From a bacterium (lineage in GTDB: Bacteria > SM23-81 > DAOVCL01): a DNA stretch of 19,478 bases. The notes under the pieces are model-generated. The model made no database searches. It saw only the letters and a program-made list of their open reading frames with translations, and was not told the origin of the DNA. Location of the stretch: assembly GCA_029932675.1 (NCBI GenBank), contig JAOZPP010000064.1, positions 1 through 19,478 on the forward strand, in the 5' to 3' direction. Shown here in pieces: positions 1 through 7,295 of this stretch; position 1 is the stretch's first letter, and each line of letters starts with the position of its first letter. The position numbers and the translations under genes were made by a program.

Positions 1-783
1 ATTACCCATATAGAGGTGCAAAGGGCACACCAGAGTGATGCAGAGGCGCTCATTCTGGCGATAAAGAGAACTAAAGAGCGGGGCTGTGCCCCCCAAGAGC
101 TGGCGGCAGATACCTCCTATGGCAGTGATGAGAACCTCCGGAAAGCAGCCCAGTTAGGGGTAGAGGTCATCTCTCCTGTAGGGGGCCGCAGGCCCTCTAA
201 GTTAGGGTTAGAGCACTTCCGTTTCTCCCAGAGGGGAGGAGAGGTAGAAGCCTGTCCCCAAGGCCATAAGCCAGAGAAGTGGTGGAAGAGGGAGAAGGGG
301 AGGTTTGTGGCTCTCTTCTGTTTGGAGCATTGTCGGGGATGTGCCCTCAGGGCTGAGTGTCCTGTGCAATTAGGGAAGAAAGGGGGCTATCTGCGTTACT
401 CTGCCCAGGGGATAAGGCTGGCAGAGAGGAGGATCTACCAAGAGAGTGCTGCCTTCCGGGAGAAGTATCGCTGGCGAGCAGGGTCAGAGGGGACGCACTC
501 CCATCTCAAGTGGGATACTGGAGCAGGGAGGTTACGGGTAAGAGGGTTTGCTGCTGTGCGCTACTGTGTGACCCTCAAGGCCCTGGGGCTGAACATCCTC
601 AGGGTGACCTCTGCCCAAATTGCCAGACTGAAGGCCGAAAGTGCCTCTATTAAGGGTATTCTCTCCAAAATCTCTACCTTTTTGCGGGCTAAAAAGAGGT
701 CCCGGACCTTTCCTTCACTAATTGTGGCCTCTTTTACCCAATTCCGCCTATCAAAGAGCGTCTGCCTCCAATGGGCAGCTTAA
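1..783 (+). CDS. IS1182-family-like DDE transposase, C-terminal part
   Basis: This encodes the C-terminal portion of a cut-and-paste transposase. The frame is open from base 1, so the true start lies upstream; a GTG at 16 is only an internal codon. The visible part has the second catalytic Asp in AADTSYGSDENL, a cysteine cluster (CLEHCRGCALRAECP) typical of IS1182 and DDE_Tnp_1_6 proteins, and the final Glu in EGTHSHLK followed by the family hallmark GRLRVRGFAAVRYCVTLKALGLN. Nothing in the visible part is broken. The stop TAA (781-783) falls directly before the remnant methyltransferase gene, so the element has most likely inserted into that gene. Family assignment rests on motif recognition; a related DDE family is possible. 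Confidence 0.85.
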   Translation: MTHIEVQRAHQSDAEALILAIKRTKERGCAPQELAADTSYGSDENLRKAAQLGVEVISPVGGRRPSKLGLEHFRFSQRGGEVEACPQGHKPEKWWKREKGRFVALFCLEHCRGCALRAECPVQLGKKGGYLRYSAQGIRLAERRIYQESAAFREKYRWRAGSEGTHSHLKWDTGAGRLRVRGFAAVRYCVTLKALGLNILRVTSAQIARLKAESASIKGILSKISTFLRAKKRSRTFPSLIVASFTQFRLSKSVCLQWAA

Positions 784-801
784 ACTTTTTGCCGTGCCAT
801 C
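1..801 (+). mobile_element. IS1182-like insertion sequence, right (3') part
   Basis: The window opens inside the transposase gene and the element ends just after its stop codon. The right boundary is inferred, not seen as a repeat: from about 796-803 the plus-strand frame reads straight into conserved DNA-methyltransferase sequence ([10 protein letters not shown]), so the element must stop at or just before there. The left end and its inverted repeat lie outside the window, so terminal repeats and target duplication cannot be checked. Confidence 0.7.
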
Positions 802-1923
802 ATAATAAAAGTTTCATCCAACGAAGGCGATCTGGTTGCCGACTTCTTCTGCGGCAGCGGCACTACCGCGGCAGTGGCGGAAAAACTGGGCAGAAAATGG
901 ATCGCCTGCGATCTGGGCAGGTTCGCCATTCACACCACCCGCAAGCGTCTTATTCAGGTGCAGCGTGAACTGAAAAAAGCAGGCAAATCCTATCGCGCTT
1001 TTGAGGTGCTCAATCTGGGCAAATACGAACGGCAGTTCTTTTTCGGTGTGCCCGCCAACATACCACAAGAGCAGCAGGAACAACTGCTGGAAGCCAAACA
1101 GGAAAAGTATGTTAATCTCATTTTAGAGGGCTATTCGGCACAGCGGGTGGAAGGGCACAAATATCTGCACGGCAAAAAAGCGGGGCGCTTTGTGCACGTG
1201 GGGCCGCTCTCGGTGCCGGTCACCAAGATGCTGGTGGAGGATGTTTTTGAAGAATGCCGTCAAAACCTGATTACCCAGGTGGATATTTTAGGCTTTGAGT
1301 TTGAAATGGGACTGGTGCCTTACATTAAAGAAGAGCTGCGAGAGAAAGGGGTTGATATCCGCCTGCGTTACATCCCAAAAGAAGTGTTTGACAAGCGGGC
1401 GGTGGAGAAAGGACAGGTGAAGTTTTATGACGTTGCTTATTTACAGGTAAAACCGCACATCAAAGATAAAACCGTCAAAATTGAACTGACCAATTTCACT
1501 ACCTACTACACGCAGGATGATCTGGAGGAGATGGAGAAATCGCTTAAAAAAGGTGGAGCCAAAGTCGTCATTGAAAACGGTCAAATTACCAAATTGATTA
1601 AAGATAAAAGCGGCATTTTAAAACGGGAAGTGCTCACAAAGAACTGGGTGGATTGGATAGACTACTGGTCGGTGGATTTCGATTATGAGAGCAAAAAAGA
1701 GATTATTCGGGTTGAAGAAGACGGTGAAATCAAAGAAGTTTGGACTGGCAACTACATTTTTGAAAACATCTGGCAGTCGTTCCGAACTAAAAAGAGCCCC
1801 AAAAACGAATTGATTACAGCACCTCACACTTATGAAAAGGCAGGCAAATATAAAATTATGGTTAAAGTTGTGGACATTGTTGGAGTAGATACCTCGCATG
1901 TGGTGGAAGTGGAAATAAAGTAA
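802..1923 (+). pseudogene. DNA amino-methyltransferase (N4/N6 type), 5' end lost to an IS
   Basis: Reading in frame 1 from about 802 gives a conserved AdoMet-binding motif I ([14 protein letters not shown]) and then [24 protein letters not shown], as in type III Mod-like and related adenine/cytosine-N4 methylases. In proteins where motif I follows the catalytic DPPY motif (the beta-type order), DPPY lies N-terminal to this point. It is absent here, so the piece is probably inactive. A start at GTG 874 would cut motif I in half and is not credible. The C-terminal region (about 1640-1920) reads [14 protein letters not shown], then WQSFRTKK, then [17 protein letters not shown], which resembles a PKD/Ig-like beta strand pattern. 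The frame is otherwise intact to TAA at 1923. The missing 5' part may sit on the far side of the IS. Confidence 0.8.
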
Positions 1924-1929
1924 AAGACG

Positions 1930-2048
1930 GTATAACCATTAGCTGTACTTGACGGCGGGGCTGTGCGGTTTTTCAAGCTTTGTAGCCTGCATTAGTTTTT
2001 CGGTTTTATGAAAGTCTGCGCTCTTCAAATCCCTGCGAGAGGTTATAC
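1930..2048. repeat. Inverted repeat GTATAACC/GGTTATAC flanking 110 bp
   Basis: GTATAACC (1930-1937) and GGTTATAC (2041-2048) are perfect 8-bp inverted copies around the non-coding gap after the methyltransferase remnant. The arms begin and end like integron attC simple sites (…TAAC / GTTA…), and the length (119 bp) is in the attC range. However, I could not find a convincing inner L''/L' pair, and each arm departs from RYYYAAC/GTTRRRY at one position. The interval holds no gene. Confidence 0.35.
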
Positions 2049-2078
2049 AAAAGGTTAAACCCATGACGAGAAAATGCT

Positions 2079-2651
2079 GTGAAACTGCCTGAATATGTGT
2101 TTCTGGTCTTGAACCTGATTTTGGGCTTCGGCTGCGCAGTGCCCGTTGCCAAACTCTTTACGGGTTTGAAGGTCACACCATCCAAAACCTATTGGATGTA
2201 TGTACTTCTGATTGGCGTCTATTTCGTCGAATGCGTTGCCTTCTCTGCAGGGATGGCGACGAATGTCTTCTCTGTTGCTCTCGCGCTCCTGTGGGGCCTC
2301 GCACTTGGCTTTTGGCTTCGAGGTTCTGACTCTCTGGTCAGAGAGGTTAAGAAAGCTGCCTTGTGTTTTTCGCTGTACACCACTCTCCCTGCGGTTTCTT
2401 TTCTCTCTATTCCAATTGTGATGGGTTTGGGAGGATGGTCCATTTTCACCGTCGAAGGGGGTCACCGTTTTGGGATACCAGCCTTCATCCCTTGGCCGAT
2501 GAACACCATTCTTGGTTTCTGTGCTACCGTGTCGTTGACCGCGGTCGTATGCAAGACCCTTATCACAACTGGCTTGGCTATGTTCCTCGTTCGACACTGG
2601 CGAAGGCCTTTGTCTACTGGACCCTCTGTGAATAAAACGAATGCCGGATAA
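2079..2651 (+). CDS. Hypothetical multi-pass membrane protein (190 aa)
   Basis: I do not recognise the family. The product is hydrophobic with about five probable membrane spans: residues ~5-27, 38-60 and 64-80, a stretch around 95-120, and ~145-170. Short charged loops follow (RGSDSLVREVKK) and the polar C-terminal tail is ~20 residues. GTG at 2079 is taken as the start because an in-frame TGA occurs at 2064-2066 and no ATG lies between; the ribosome site is weak (GACGAGAAA). The gene is bracketed by GTTAAAC (2054-2060) and GTTAGGT (2678-2684), with only 18 and 26 bp between gene and core, as in an integron gene cassette. A long antisense frame covers it, but the plus-strand product has a coherent membrane-protein composition. 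Its role is unknown. Confidence 0.65.
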   Translation: MKLPEYVFLVLNLILGFGCAVPVAKLFTGLKVTPSKTYWMYVLLIGVYFVECVAFSAGMATNVFSVALALLWGLALGFWLRGSDSLVREVKKAALCFSLYTTLPAVSFLSIPIVMGLGGWSIFTVEGGHRFGIPAFIPWPMNTILGFCATVSLTAVVCKTLITTGLAMFLVRHWRRPLSTGPSVNKTNAG

Positions 2652-2684
2652 CAAGCGGGTCGAGTCAACCGCAAACCGTTAGGT
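2646..2684 (+). other. attC-like site (candidate recombination core)
   Basis: The TAAC overlapping the stop codon (2649-2652), then AA, GCGGGT (2655-2660), a 7-nt loop, ACCGC (2668-2672) and GTTAGGT (2678-2684) follow the order R'', L'', loop, L', R' of an attC. GTTAGGT fits the GTTRRRY core, and GCGG(G)T/ACCGC can pair with one bulged G. At ~39 bp it is shorter than described attC sites, and R'' (GGATAAC) misses the consensus, so it may be degenerate or a chance match. Confidence 0.35.
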
Positions 2685-2718
2685 GTGCGGAGTTCAACCC
2701 ATCAAAGGAGGATGCCCT

Positions 2719-2916
2719 ATGAATTTGAAGAATATCCTGCGTGGCTTCGTAGTCTATTTCGGGCTCGTCATCATCGTTAGTGCGGTTGTTAGCTATTTGT
2801 ACAGCCTTGTTGCGCATGGTCACGGCACTATAGATTGGCAGTCCTCTTTCCGACTTGCGATTATCCTCGGAATCGCCCTGCCCATCGTGAGTGAGTTGGA
2901 ACGCAAGAAGGGATAG
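2719..2916 (+). CDS. Small two-span membrane protein (65 aa)
   Basis: ATG at 2719 is preferred over the upstream in-frame GTG/ATG frames because a strong ribosome site, AAAGGAGG (2705-2712), lies 6-7 nt before it. The product has two hydrophobic segments, residues ~9-29 (FVVYFGLVIIVSAVVSYLYSL) and ~43-58 (LAIILGIALPIVSELE), joined by a short His/Gly/Asp loop (HGHGTIDWQ), and ends in ELERKKG. No family is recognised. It lies 67 bp after the preceding membrane gene on the same strand, just beyond the GTTAGGT core. No second attC-like structure is visible downstream, so it is not clearly in a cassette of its own. Confidence 0.65.
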   Translation: MNLKNILRGFVVYFGLVIIVSAVVSYLYSLVAHGHGTIDWQSSFRLAIILGIALPIVSELERKKG

Positions 2917-3071
2917 TTGGATCAAACCTTCTCCTCTTCTCAATTAAAGTCAAGGGTGACACTCTCATAGCAAGGGGAAATGCTCTTTCTTTTTGGGGGC
3001 CTCACCAGAATTTGCATTCACTGTGATACTTACTCATTCATCACGGGCAATCGAACGAGGTGCTCCCTCAT
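2917..3071. other. Intergenic, nothing recognised
   Basis: This is the first half of a 322-bp gene-free stretch. I see no coding signal, tRNA or clear -35/-10 pair. The second half carries the structured leader described separately. Confidence 0.5.
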
Positions 3072-3194
3072 TCAGTTGAGCCAATCGTCAGGCTTAAGGG
3101 CTCCCGGGAGGCCAAATCTGCCAGGGAAAGTGAGGTGATAGGTTTTTGCTGGCGCTGAGCTCTCCTGAGCTCTAAGTCCCTAAGGTTCAACTGA
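3072..3194 (+). promoter_or_regulatory. Candidate structured 5' leader RNA
   Basis: TCAGTTGAGCC (3072-3082) can pair with GGTTCAACTGA (3184-3194), 11 bp with one G-U. Inside it, CTTAAGGGCT (3093-3102) pairs with AGTCCCTAAG (3175-3184) with one mismatch and one G-U. Inner hairpins are GCCAG/CTGGC (3120-3124/3149-3153) and GAGCTC-TCCT-GAGCTC (3157-3172). The fold ends 30 nt before the ribosome site AAGGAGG of the secreted-protein gene, so it would lie in its leader. I cannot match it to a known riboswitch; a MITE-like palindrome is the alternative. Confidence 0.4.
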
Positions 3195-3238
3195 GTTAGT
3201 TGGGGCGATTTTGTGCCCGTAAACAAGGAGGTTTTCAG

Positions 3239-4531
3239 ATGAAAAGGGCAATAACCTTCGGATGCTGGTCCCTTGTAGTGCTCTTTATGAGTGCCAGCGC
3301 ATTTGCCTGGGGATCGGCGACTCATGCCTATTTCGCCAAGGAGCTTGGTGAAAAATGGGGGTATTTGAACCTTCAGGAGATCTATGGCTCAATGCTCCCC
3401 GATATGTTTAACCTTATGTATGGTTCACCTTACAAGGACTTCTTGTGGTATGAGACCCACTATGAGTTTGACAGGGTAGTGGAAGGAGCTTGGGGAAGGG
3501 GGCTAAGGGCCTTTGCCTATGGCTTTGTCAGCCATAACGATGCTTGGGGGGCTGACTATACTGCTCACCATAATGCTCAAGCTACTGAGGAGTTTCCAGA
3601 GAAGGGCTATATAATTGCCAAAAGGGACGAATTAGCCCCTCAGTTGGTGCCAAAGGTCAAGGACTTCTTGGTTAACTCCGGTGTGCCCCCTGAGGTAGCT
3701 CAAGCTCTGGCCATGGAACTTGCTCCTGGGTTGGCCGAGAACTTCGTGGAGACCGCAATAGATATATTAATCAAGCGGAACGAAGATCCCGCGGTAGGAT
3801 TAAGGATACTGCTTTCGGCTCAACTGCGCAGCTTTGGAGTCCCTTTCTTATTGACTAAGGCCTATGCAAGGGAGTTTGCTGAGGAGTTCAATTTGCCACT
3901 CAGGGAAGCGAGCCAGATGATCATTGGAGCTGAGCGGAATTTTCGGGAGCTGATGAAGTTTTATGGAGGGGTATTAATCAAAAGCGAGCCAGAGGCAATC
4001 AACCTCCTGGCAGTTCAAGGAGCTACCCTTGCCGAATCCTTTCTTCAGACCGCAACCGGGTATGAGGTGGCGGTGCCGCCGGAAAGCATAGCGGTGATCC
4101 TTCGTGATTATGCCATCCCCTTAGTTGAGGCCGACTATGCAGAAGAGGTATCGGCTACATTGGCCTATCTTGAAGAACAGATGGCCAAGGGAGGGATAAG
4201 TGGTGGTTCTTCTCCTTTCGCTTTCCGGACCAATGCCAAACCTGAGACGGAAGCCGAAAGGGGAACGGCAGGGTTTCGCTTGGAGCAGAACCGGCCCAAC
4301 CCCTTTAACCCAACTACCACCATAGGCTATTTTCTCCCTCAGGAGGTCCATGTGAGGGTAGTGGTTTACAACTCCCTCGGCCAAGAGGTAGATGTCCTCG
4401 TGGACGCAGATCAATCAAGAGGGTATCATGGGGTTACTTGGAATGGCAGTGGTTTGGCCAGTGGTCCCTATTTCTACCGTATAGAGGCAGGGGACTTTAA
4501 AGCATCTAAGAGGATGTTCTTGTTAAAGTAG
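3239..4531 (+). CDS. Secreted zinc-phospholipase-C/S1-P1-like protein with T9SS sorting domain
   Basis: The start is ATG 3239, 8 nt after AAGGAGG (3225-3231), giving 430 aa. Residues 1-23 are a signal peptide ending SASAFA, and the mature protein would begin with Trp24 (WGSATH). In zinc-dependent phospholipase C a mature N-terminal Trp binds zinc through its backbone. Other likely ligands are His29, Asp55, His74, His99, Asp106 and His110 in a helical domain. The last ~80 residues are a Por/type IX sorting domain: N-x-PNPFNPTTTIGY, YNSLGQEV, GYHGVTWNG, SGPYFYRIEAG, RMFLLK. The protein is thus predicted to cross the inner membrane by Sec and the outer membrane by T9SS. Substrate is unknown; a phosphoesterase role is inferred only from the metal-site pattern. 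It stands alone, with a possible structured leader, and converges on the radical SAM gene. Confidence 0.8.
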   Translation: MKRAITFGCWSLVVLFMSASAFAWGSATHAYFAKELGEKWGYLNLQEIYGSMLPDMFNLMYGSPYKDFLWYETHYEFDRVVEGAWGRGLRAFAYGFVSHNDAWGADYTAHHNAQATEEFPEKGYIIAKRDELAPQLVPKVKDFLVNSGVPPEVAQALAMELAPGLAENFVETAIDILIKRNEDPAVGLRILLSAQLRSFGVPFLLTKAYAREFAEEFNLPLREASQMIIGAERNFRELMKFYGGVLIKSEPEAINLLAVQGATLAESFLQTATGYEVAVPPESIAVILRDYAIPLVEADYAEEVSATLAYLEEQMAKGGISGGSSPFAFRTNAKPETEAERGTAGFRLEQNRPNPFNPTTTIGYFLPQEVHVRVVVYNSLGQEVDVLVDADQSRGYHGVTWNGSGLASGPYFYRIEAGDFKASKRMFLLK

Positions 4532-4541
4532 ATATGGTTTG

Positions 4542-4570
4542 AGGGATAGATCTTACCCCTGCTTATCCCT
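4542..4570. terminator. Possible bidirectional hairpin between convergent genes
   Basis: AGGGATA (4542-4548) and TATCCCT (4564-4570) can form a 7-bp stem with a 15-nt loop, in the 42-bp gap between two convergent genes. There is no T-run on either strand, so it is not a textbook intrinsic terminator. Confidence 0.35.
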
Positions 4571-4573
4571 GTA

Positions 4574-5905
4574 TTAGGTGGAGGAAACCAAAGCTACATT
4601 ACGGTAATTGATATTTGACTGCCAAGCGAACATTGTGGCCATCCGGCTGCGAGTGTGGCGAAAGGTCTGCATAGCCTTATATATGAGCATAGGCCAGGCA
4701 TACATCTGTCGATTGCACTCCCCCATTATCTGCGTCAGGAGGGCCGGGTCAATCCCTCGGGGTCGGTGGACTACCTCAGTCATATCATAATGGTCCCAGT
4801 CCCCGGGAAAGTGGGTATAAAGAAGCCGTCCCTCCTGGCGCAGACGATCGAAGAGCCGAGTCCCCGGTAGGGGGGTCAGATATGTCGTCTGCATTACATC
4901 TACCGAACTGTGAATTATATATTTGGCGCGCCGCCAGAGTTTCTGGGGATTATCGCCGTCCATTCCAAAGATGAATGCCCCTAGGACAGCGATTCCCGCC
5001 CGGTGAATACGCTGGAAGACCTTCTGGTAATTTTCCACCCCTCGTTTAAGATTAAGCTGCTTGTTTGCCTCTTTGAGGGCGTCCACCTCCTCTGCCTCCA
5101 GCCCTAAGAAGACCATCTTGCATCCCGCCTTAGCCGCCCAGTGAAGCACTTCCTCGTCATCGGCAAAGTTGAGAGAAGCCTGACAGAACCACCATTTATC
5201 CATTCCCCTCTCTACCATTCCGCGGAAGATGGTTAAAGCTTGCCTCCGTGCCTCCTCGCCGTAGCCAATGATGTTGTCGTCCACGAAGAAGACCATCTTC
5301 TGGGAGATTCCCTCCATCTCCTTAAGCACTTCCTCCGGCGGACGACGGCGATAACGCCGCCCATTGAAGGCGGTGACCGAGCAGAAATTACAATTCATAG
5401 GGCAACCCCGTGAGGTCTGCACGGAGGCGAACATATAGTTGGGGTGAAATAGATCTCTGCGGGGGAAAGGCATACCGGTTAGATCCCCCCATTTACCCTG
5501 GTAGACCTGGCGTAGTTGCCCCGCTTCCTTGTCCGCCATCACCTTCGCCCAGACCCCCTCCGCCTCGCCGATGACCACTGCATCGACAAATTGTAGGGCT
5601 TCCTCTGGACACATCGAGGCATGGATTCCCCCCATTACTACTGGAACACCTCGCTCCCTATAAACAGCGGCGATCTTGTAGGCCCGACTGGCAGAGGCGG
5701 TGAATGCGGTGATCCCCACCAGATCCGCTTTTTGATAAGCAAATGGTTCCCAATTCTCGTCTATCAATTCCACCTCCCAGGATTTGGGGGTCAATGCGGC
5801 GACAATTCCCAGACCAAGGGGAGGAAAGCGGGAGCTCTTGTTGGCTGTGAGGCCGCTCCGCATTGGATTCACCGGATTGATCAAGATCAACTTCTTCCTT
5901 TGCAT
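4574..5905 (-). CDS. B12-binding-domain radical SAM protein
   Basis: This is a 443-aa class B-type radical SAM enzyme. Residues 1-~130 form a cobalamin-binding-like Rossmann domain (LILINPVNP, PPLGLGIVAALTP, DLVGITAFTASASRAY, VVMGGIHASMCPEEAL, DAVVIGEAEG). The radical SAM core follows, with the [4Fe-4S] ligands Cys168, Cys172 and Cys175 in SRGCPMNCNFC, then VFFVDDNI, FLGLEAE and GAFIFGMDGDN. The C-terminal ~100 residues are helical with LTPLPGTRLFDRL. Family members modify unactivated carbons or methylate; the substrate here cannot be read from sequence. ATG 5905 is preceded by AGAGG 9 nt upstream. It lies 54 bp downstream of the hydrolase gene on the same strand and may be co-transcribed with it. 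Confidence 0.88.
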   Translation of the reverse strand: MQRKKLILINPVNPMRSGLTANKSSRFPPLGLGIVAALTPKSWEVELIDENWEPFAYQKADLVGITAFTASASRAYKIAAVYRERGVPVVMGGIHASMCPEEALQFVDAVVIGEAEGVWAKVMADKEAGQLRQVYQGKWGDLTGMPFPRRDLFHPNYMFASVQTSRGCPMNCNFCSVTAFNGRRYRRRPPEEVLKEMEGISQKMVFFVDDNIIGYGEEARRQALTIFRGMVERGMDKWWFCQASLNFADDEEVLHWAAKAGCKMVFLGLEAEEVDALKEANKQLNLKRGVENYQKVFQRIHRAGIAVLGAFIFGMDGDNPQKLWRRAKYIIHSSVDVMQTTYLTPLPGTRLFDRLRQEGRLLYTHFPGDWDHYDMTEVVHRPRGIDPALLTQIMGECNRQMYAWPMLIYKAMQTFRHTRSRMATMFAWQSNINYRNVALVSST

Positions 5906-5959
5906 CCTAAGAACCTCTTCACGGTAGTAGGTTGAGCCTTTTTGTTCTGATCAACGAGA

Positions 5960-6691
5960 TCAAAGAGGCAATTCCTCCTTGAGGATTCGAAAGAATTCCT
6001 TCCTGGCTTTCCTCTCCATCCAGGGGGTGTGTCCACAGTTCTTGAGCAGGATGAGTCGAAAATCCTTTAGGATGGCCGACAAGGGTTTTTGCACCCCCTC
6101 AGCCGGATGGGGGTCATAGTCGCCGTGGATTGCCACAACCGGACAACTGACATCTTTCCCGAATTCCAGAAGCTTCCCGCTCTTCCTCAGTTCCGCCGCC
6201 TCTTTCCACACCCTTTGGAAGATGTCAAACCGGCAATCAATTGCTTTGTGCCTTATTGGATTACAGGCATCGGCCTTGGAAAAGATTGCCCCAAGCCGGG
6301 CAAGAACCCGGTTTTTGTCTTTAACTTCTGGATCATCTAAAATTCTGATGAGGGATTTGACCTCCTTCCTTTCCCTCTCATTGAGGCGGTTTAACCTGGT
6401 CTGGCGAATTCCTACCGCATATCTTTCCTCAAAAGGGCCACTTCCGATGAGTATCAGTTTTCTAACCAAGGGAGGATAATTAGCGGCGAGTATGAAACTG
6501 AGCCAAGCTCCCCAGGAATAGCCAATGAGGATGACTGGAGGGTCTCCCTCCTCCCTTAGAACCGTTTTTAACTCCTCAATCTGCCCTTCAAGCGATAGCG
6601 CAGTTTGAATCGGCTCCAAAACACCCCATCTCGAGGCGAGCTCCCGGGCTACCGGGGCCATCTCTCCCCCTCCACCTGGGCCGCCATGCAC
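5960..6691 (-). CDS. Alpha/beta hydrolase, real N-terminus probably upstream of the GTG
   Basis: The product has HGGPGGGGEM (oxyanion loop), the nucleophile elbow GYSWGAW with Ser59, an acid in HGDYDPHP (Asp191 or Asp193) and His221 in NCGHTPW, so the Ser-Asp-His triad is complete. The GTG at 6691 puts HGGPG at residue 2, while relatives usually carry a strand before it. The same frame is open upstream to 6772 and encodes a plausible beginning (FKIKNLRRYGKPPFIIAAV directly before HGGPG), yet contains no ATG, GTG or TTG. The true start may be a rare codon (CTG 6730, ATC 6739), or the 5' end may be damaged. Substrate is unknown. It is followed by the radical SAM gene. Confidence 0.78.
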   Translation of the reverse strand: MHGGPGGGGEMAPVARELASRWGVLEPIQTALSLEGQIEELKTVLREEGDPPVILIGYSWGAWLSFILAANYPPLVRKLILIGSGPFEERYAVGIRQTRLNRLNERERKEVKSLIRILDDPEVKDKNRVLARLGAIFSKADACNPIRHKAIDCRFDIFQRVWKEAAELRKSGKLLEFGKDVSCPVVAIHGDYDPHPAEGVQKPLSAILKDFRLILLKNCGHTPWMERKARKEFFRILKEELPL

Positions 6692-6811
6692 GGCGGCGAT
6701 TATGAACGGTGGCTTGCCGTATCTCCTCAGATTCTTGATTTTGAATGCCTTGTGAGCGTAGGGAGCTAAGTTCTAATCTAAGTTTATCGTCCCTTGCTTT
6801 TCCCCATAAGA

Positions 6812-7054
6812 CTAATACTCCCTGCCTCGTCGGGCACCGGAGAGCCCAGTCAATACAGCAAGAAAGATGGCAACTTTGAGGGCAGTGAACCAGGATAACG
6901 ACCGGGCTATCAAACCTTGTTGCACAGCTCCAGGGAAGAGATCGGGAATCGTCCAAGCCCATACTATTTTTACCAAAAACAGGGCTATGATAAAAGCTCC
7001 CACAGAGAAGACAAGAACACCAGGGCCAATAGCGATCCACCAAGCTTTTCTCAT
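6812..7054 (-). CDS. Small membrane protein, two spans (80 aa)
   Basis: No family is recognised. Residues ~4-29 (WWIAIGPGVLVFSVGAFIIALFL) and ~58-72 (ALKVAIFLAVLTGLSG) are hydrophobic; between them lies an amphipathic stretch (TIPDLFPGAVQQGLIARSLSW), and the end is basic (ARRGREY). ATG 7054 follows a strong ribosome site, AAAGGAGG, 10 nt upstream, which supports it as a real gene. It precedes the hydrolase on the same strand by about 120 bp, and the hydrolase's disputed 5' end lies in that gap. Confidence 0.65.
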   Translation of the reverse strand: MRKAWWIAIGPGVLVFSVGAFIIALFLVKIVWAWTIPDLFPGAVQQGLIARSLSWFTALKVAIFLAVLTGLSGARRGREY

Positions 7055-7167
7055 TGGTCTAATCCTCCTTTTATCCAGTTATCCAGTGAAGCTTCCTCTC
7101 AAATCGAGGAGGCGCGGAGCAAGTCCGATGCTATTTTTGGGTGGGTTACATCTCCCCCCGATAAGTA

Positions 7168-7201
7168 GACAGGGTGAATAAAAATCCTGTTTTATCCTGT
7201 C
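7168..7201. repeat. Imperfect hairpin between genes
   Basis: GACAGG (7168-7173) with CCTGTC (7196-7201), and ATAAAA (7178-7183) with TTTTAT (7190-7195), can form a bulged stem. It lies downstream of the DUF3795 gene on the minus strand and could help end its transcript, though no T-run follows the stem. Confidence 0.3.
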
Positions 7202-7295
7202 CCCCAAAGCCCCGCCGCAAGAGGCTAAGTCCTAAACTTGGATGTTAGGCAAATCATTGCTATCTATATGGTTATTCCTTATAGGGCCATTTCTC

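Noticed and set aside
874-1923. Intact 349-aa methyltransferase starting at GTG 874
   Set aside because: That start would remove FFCGSGTT of motif I, which is clearly encoded in the same frame upstream. The gene is a truncated remnant instead.
1969-1974. T-run in the gap after the methyltransferase remnant, considered as an intrinsic terminator
   Set aside because: No GC-rich stem precedes it; CGGGGCTGTGCGG cannot fold into a stable hairpin.
2055-2654. 199-codon minus-strand frame covering the membrane-protein gene
   Set aside because: Its product is rich in Arg, Glu, Gln and Ser with no domain pattern, and it mirrors the plus-strand hydrophobic gene. It is an antisense shadow.
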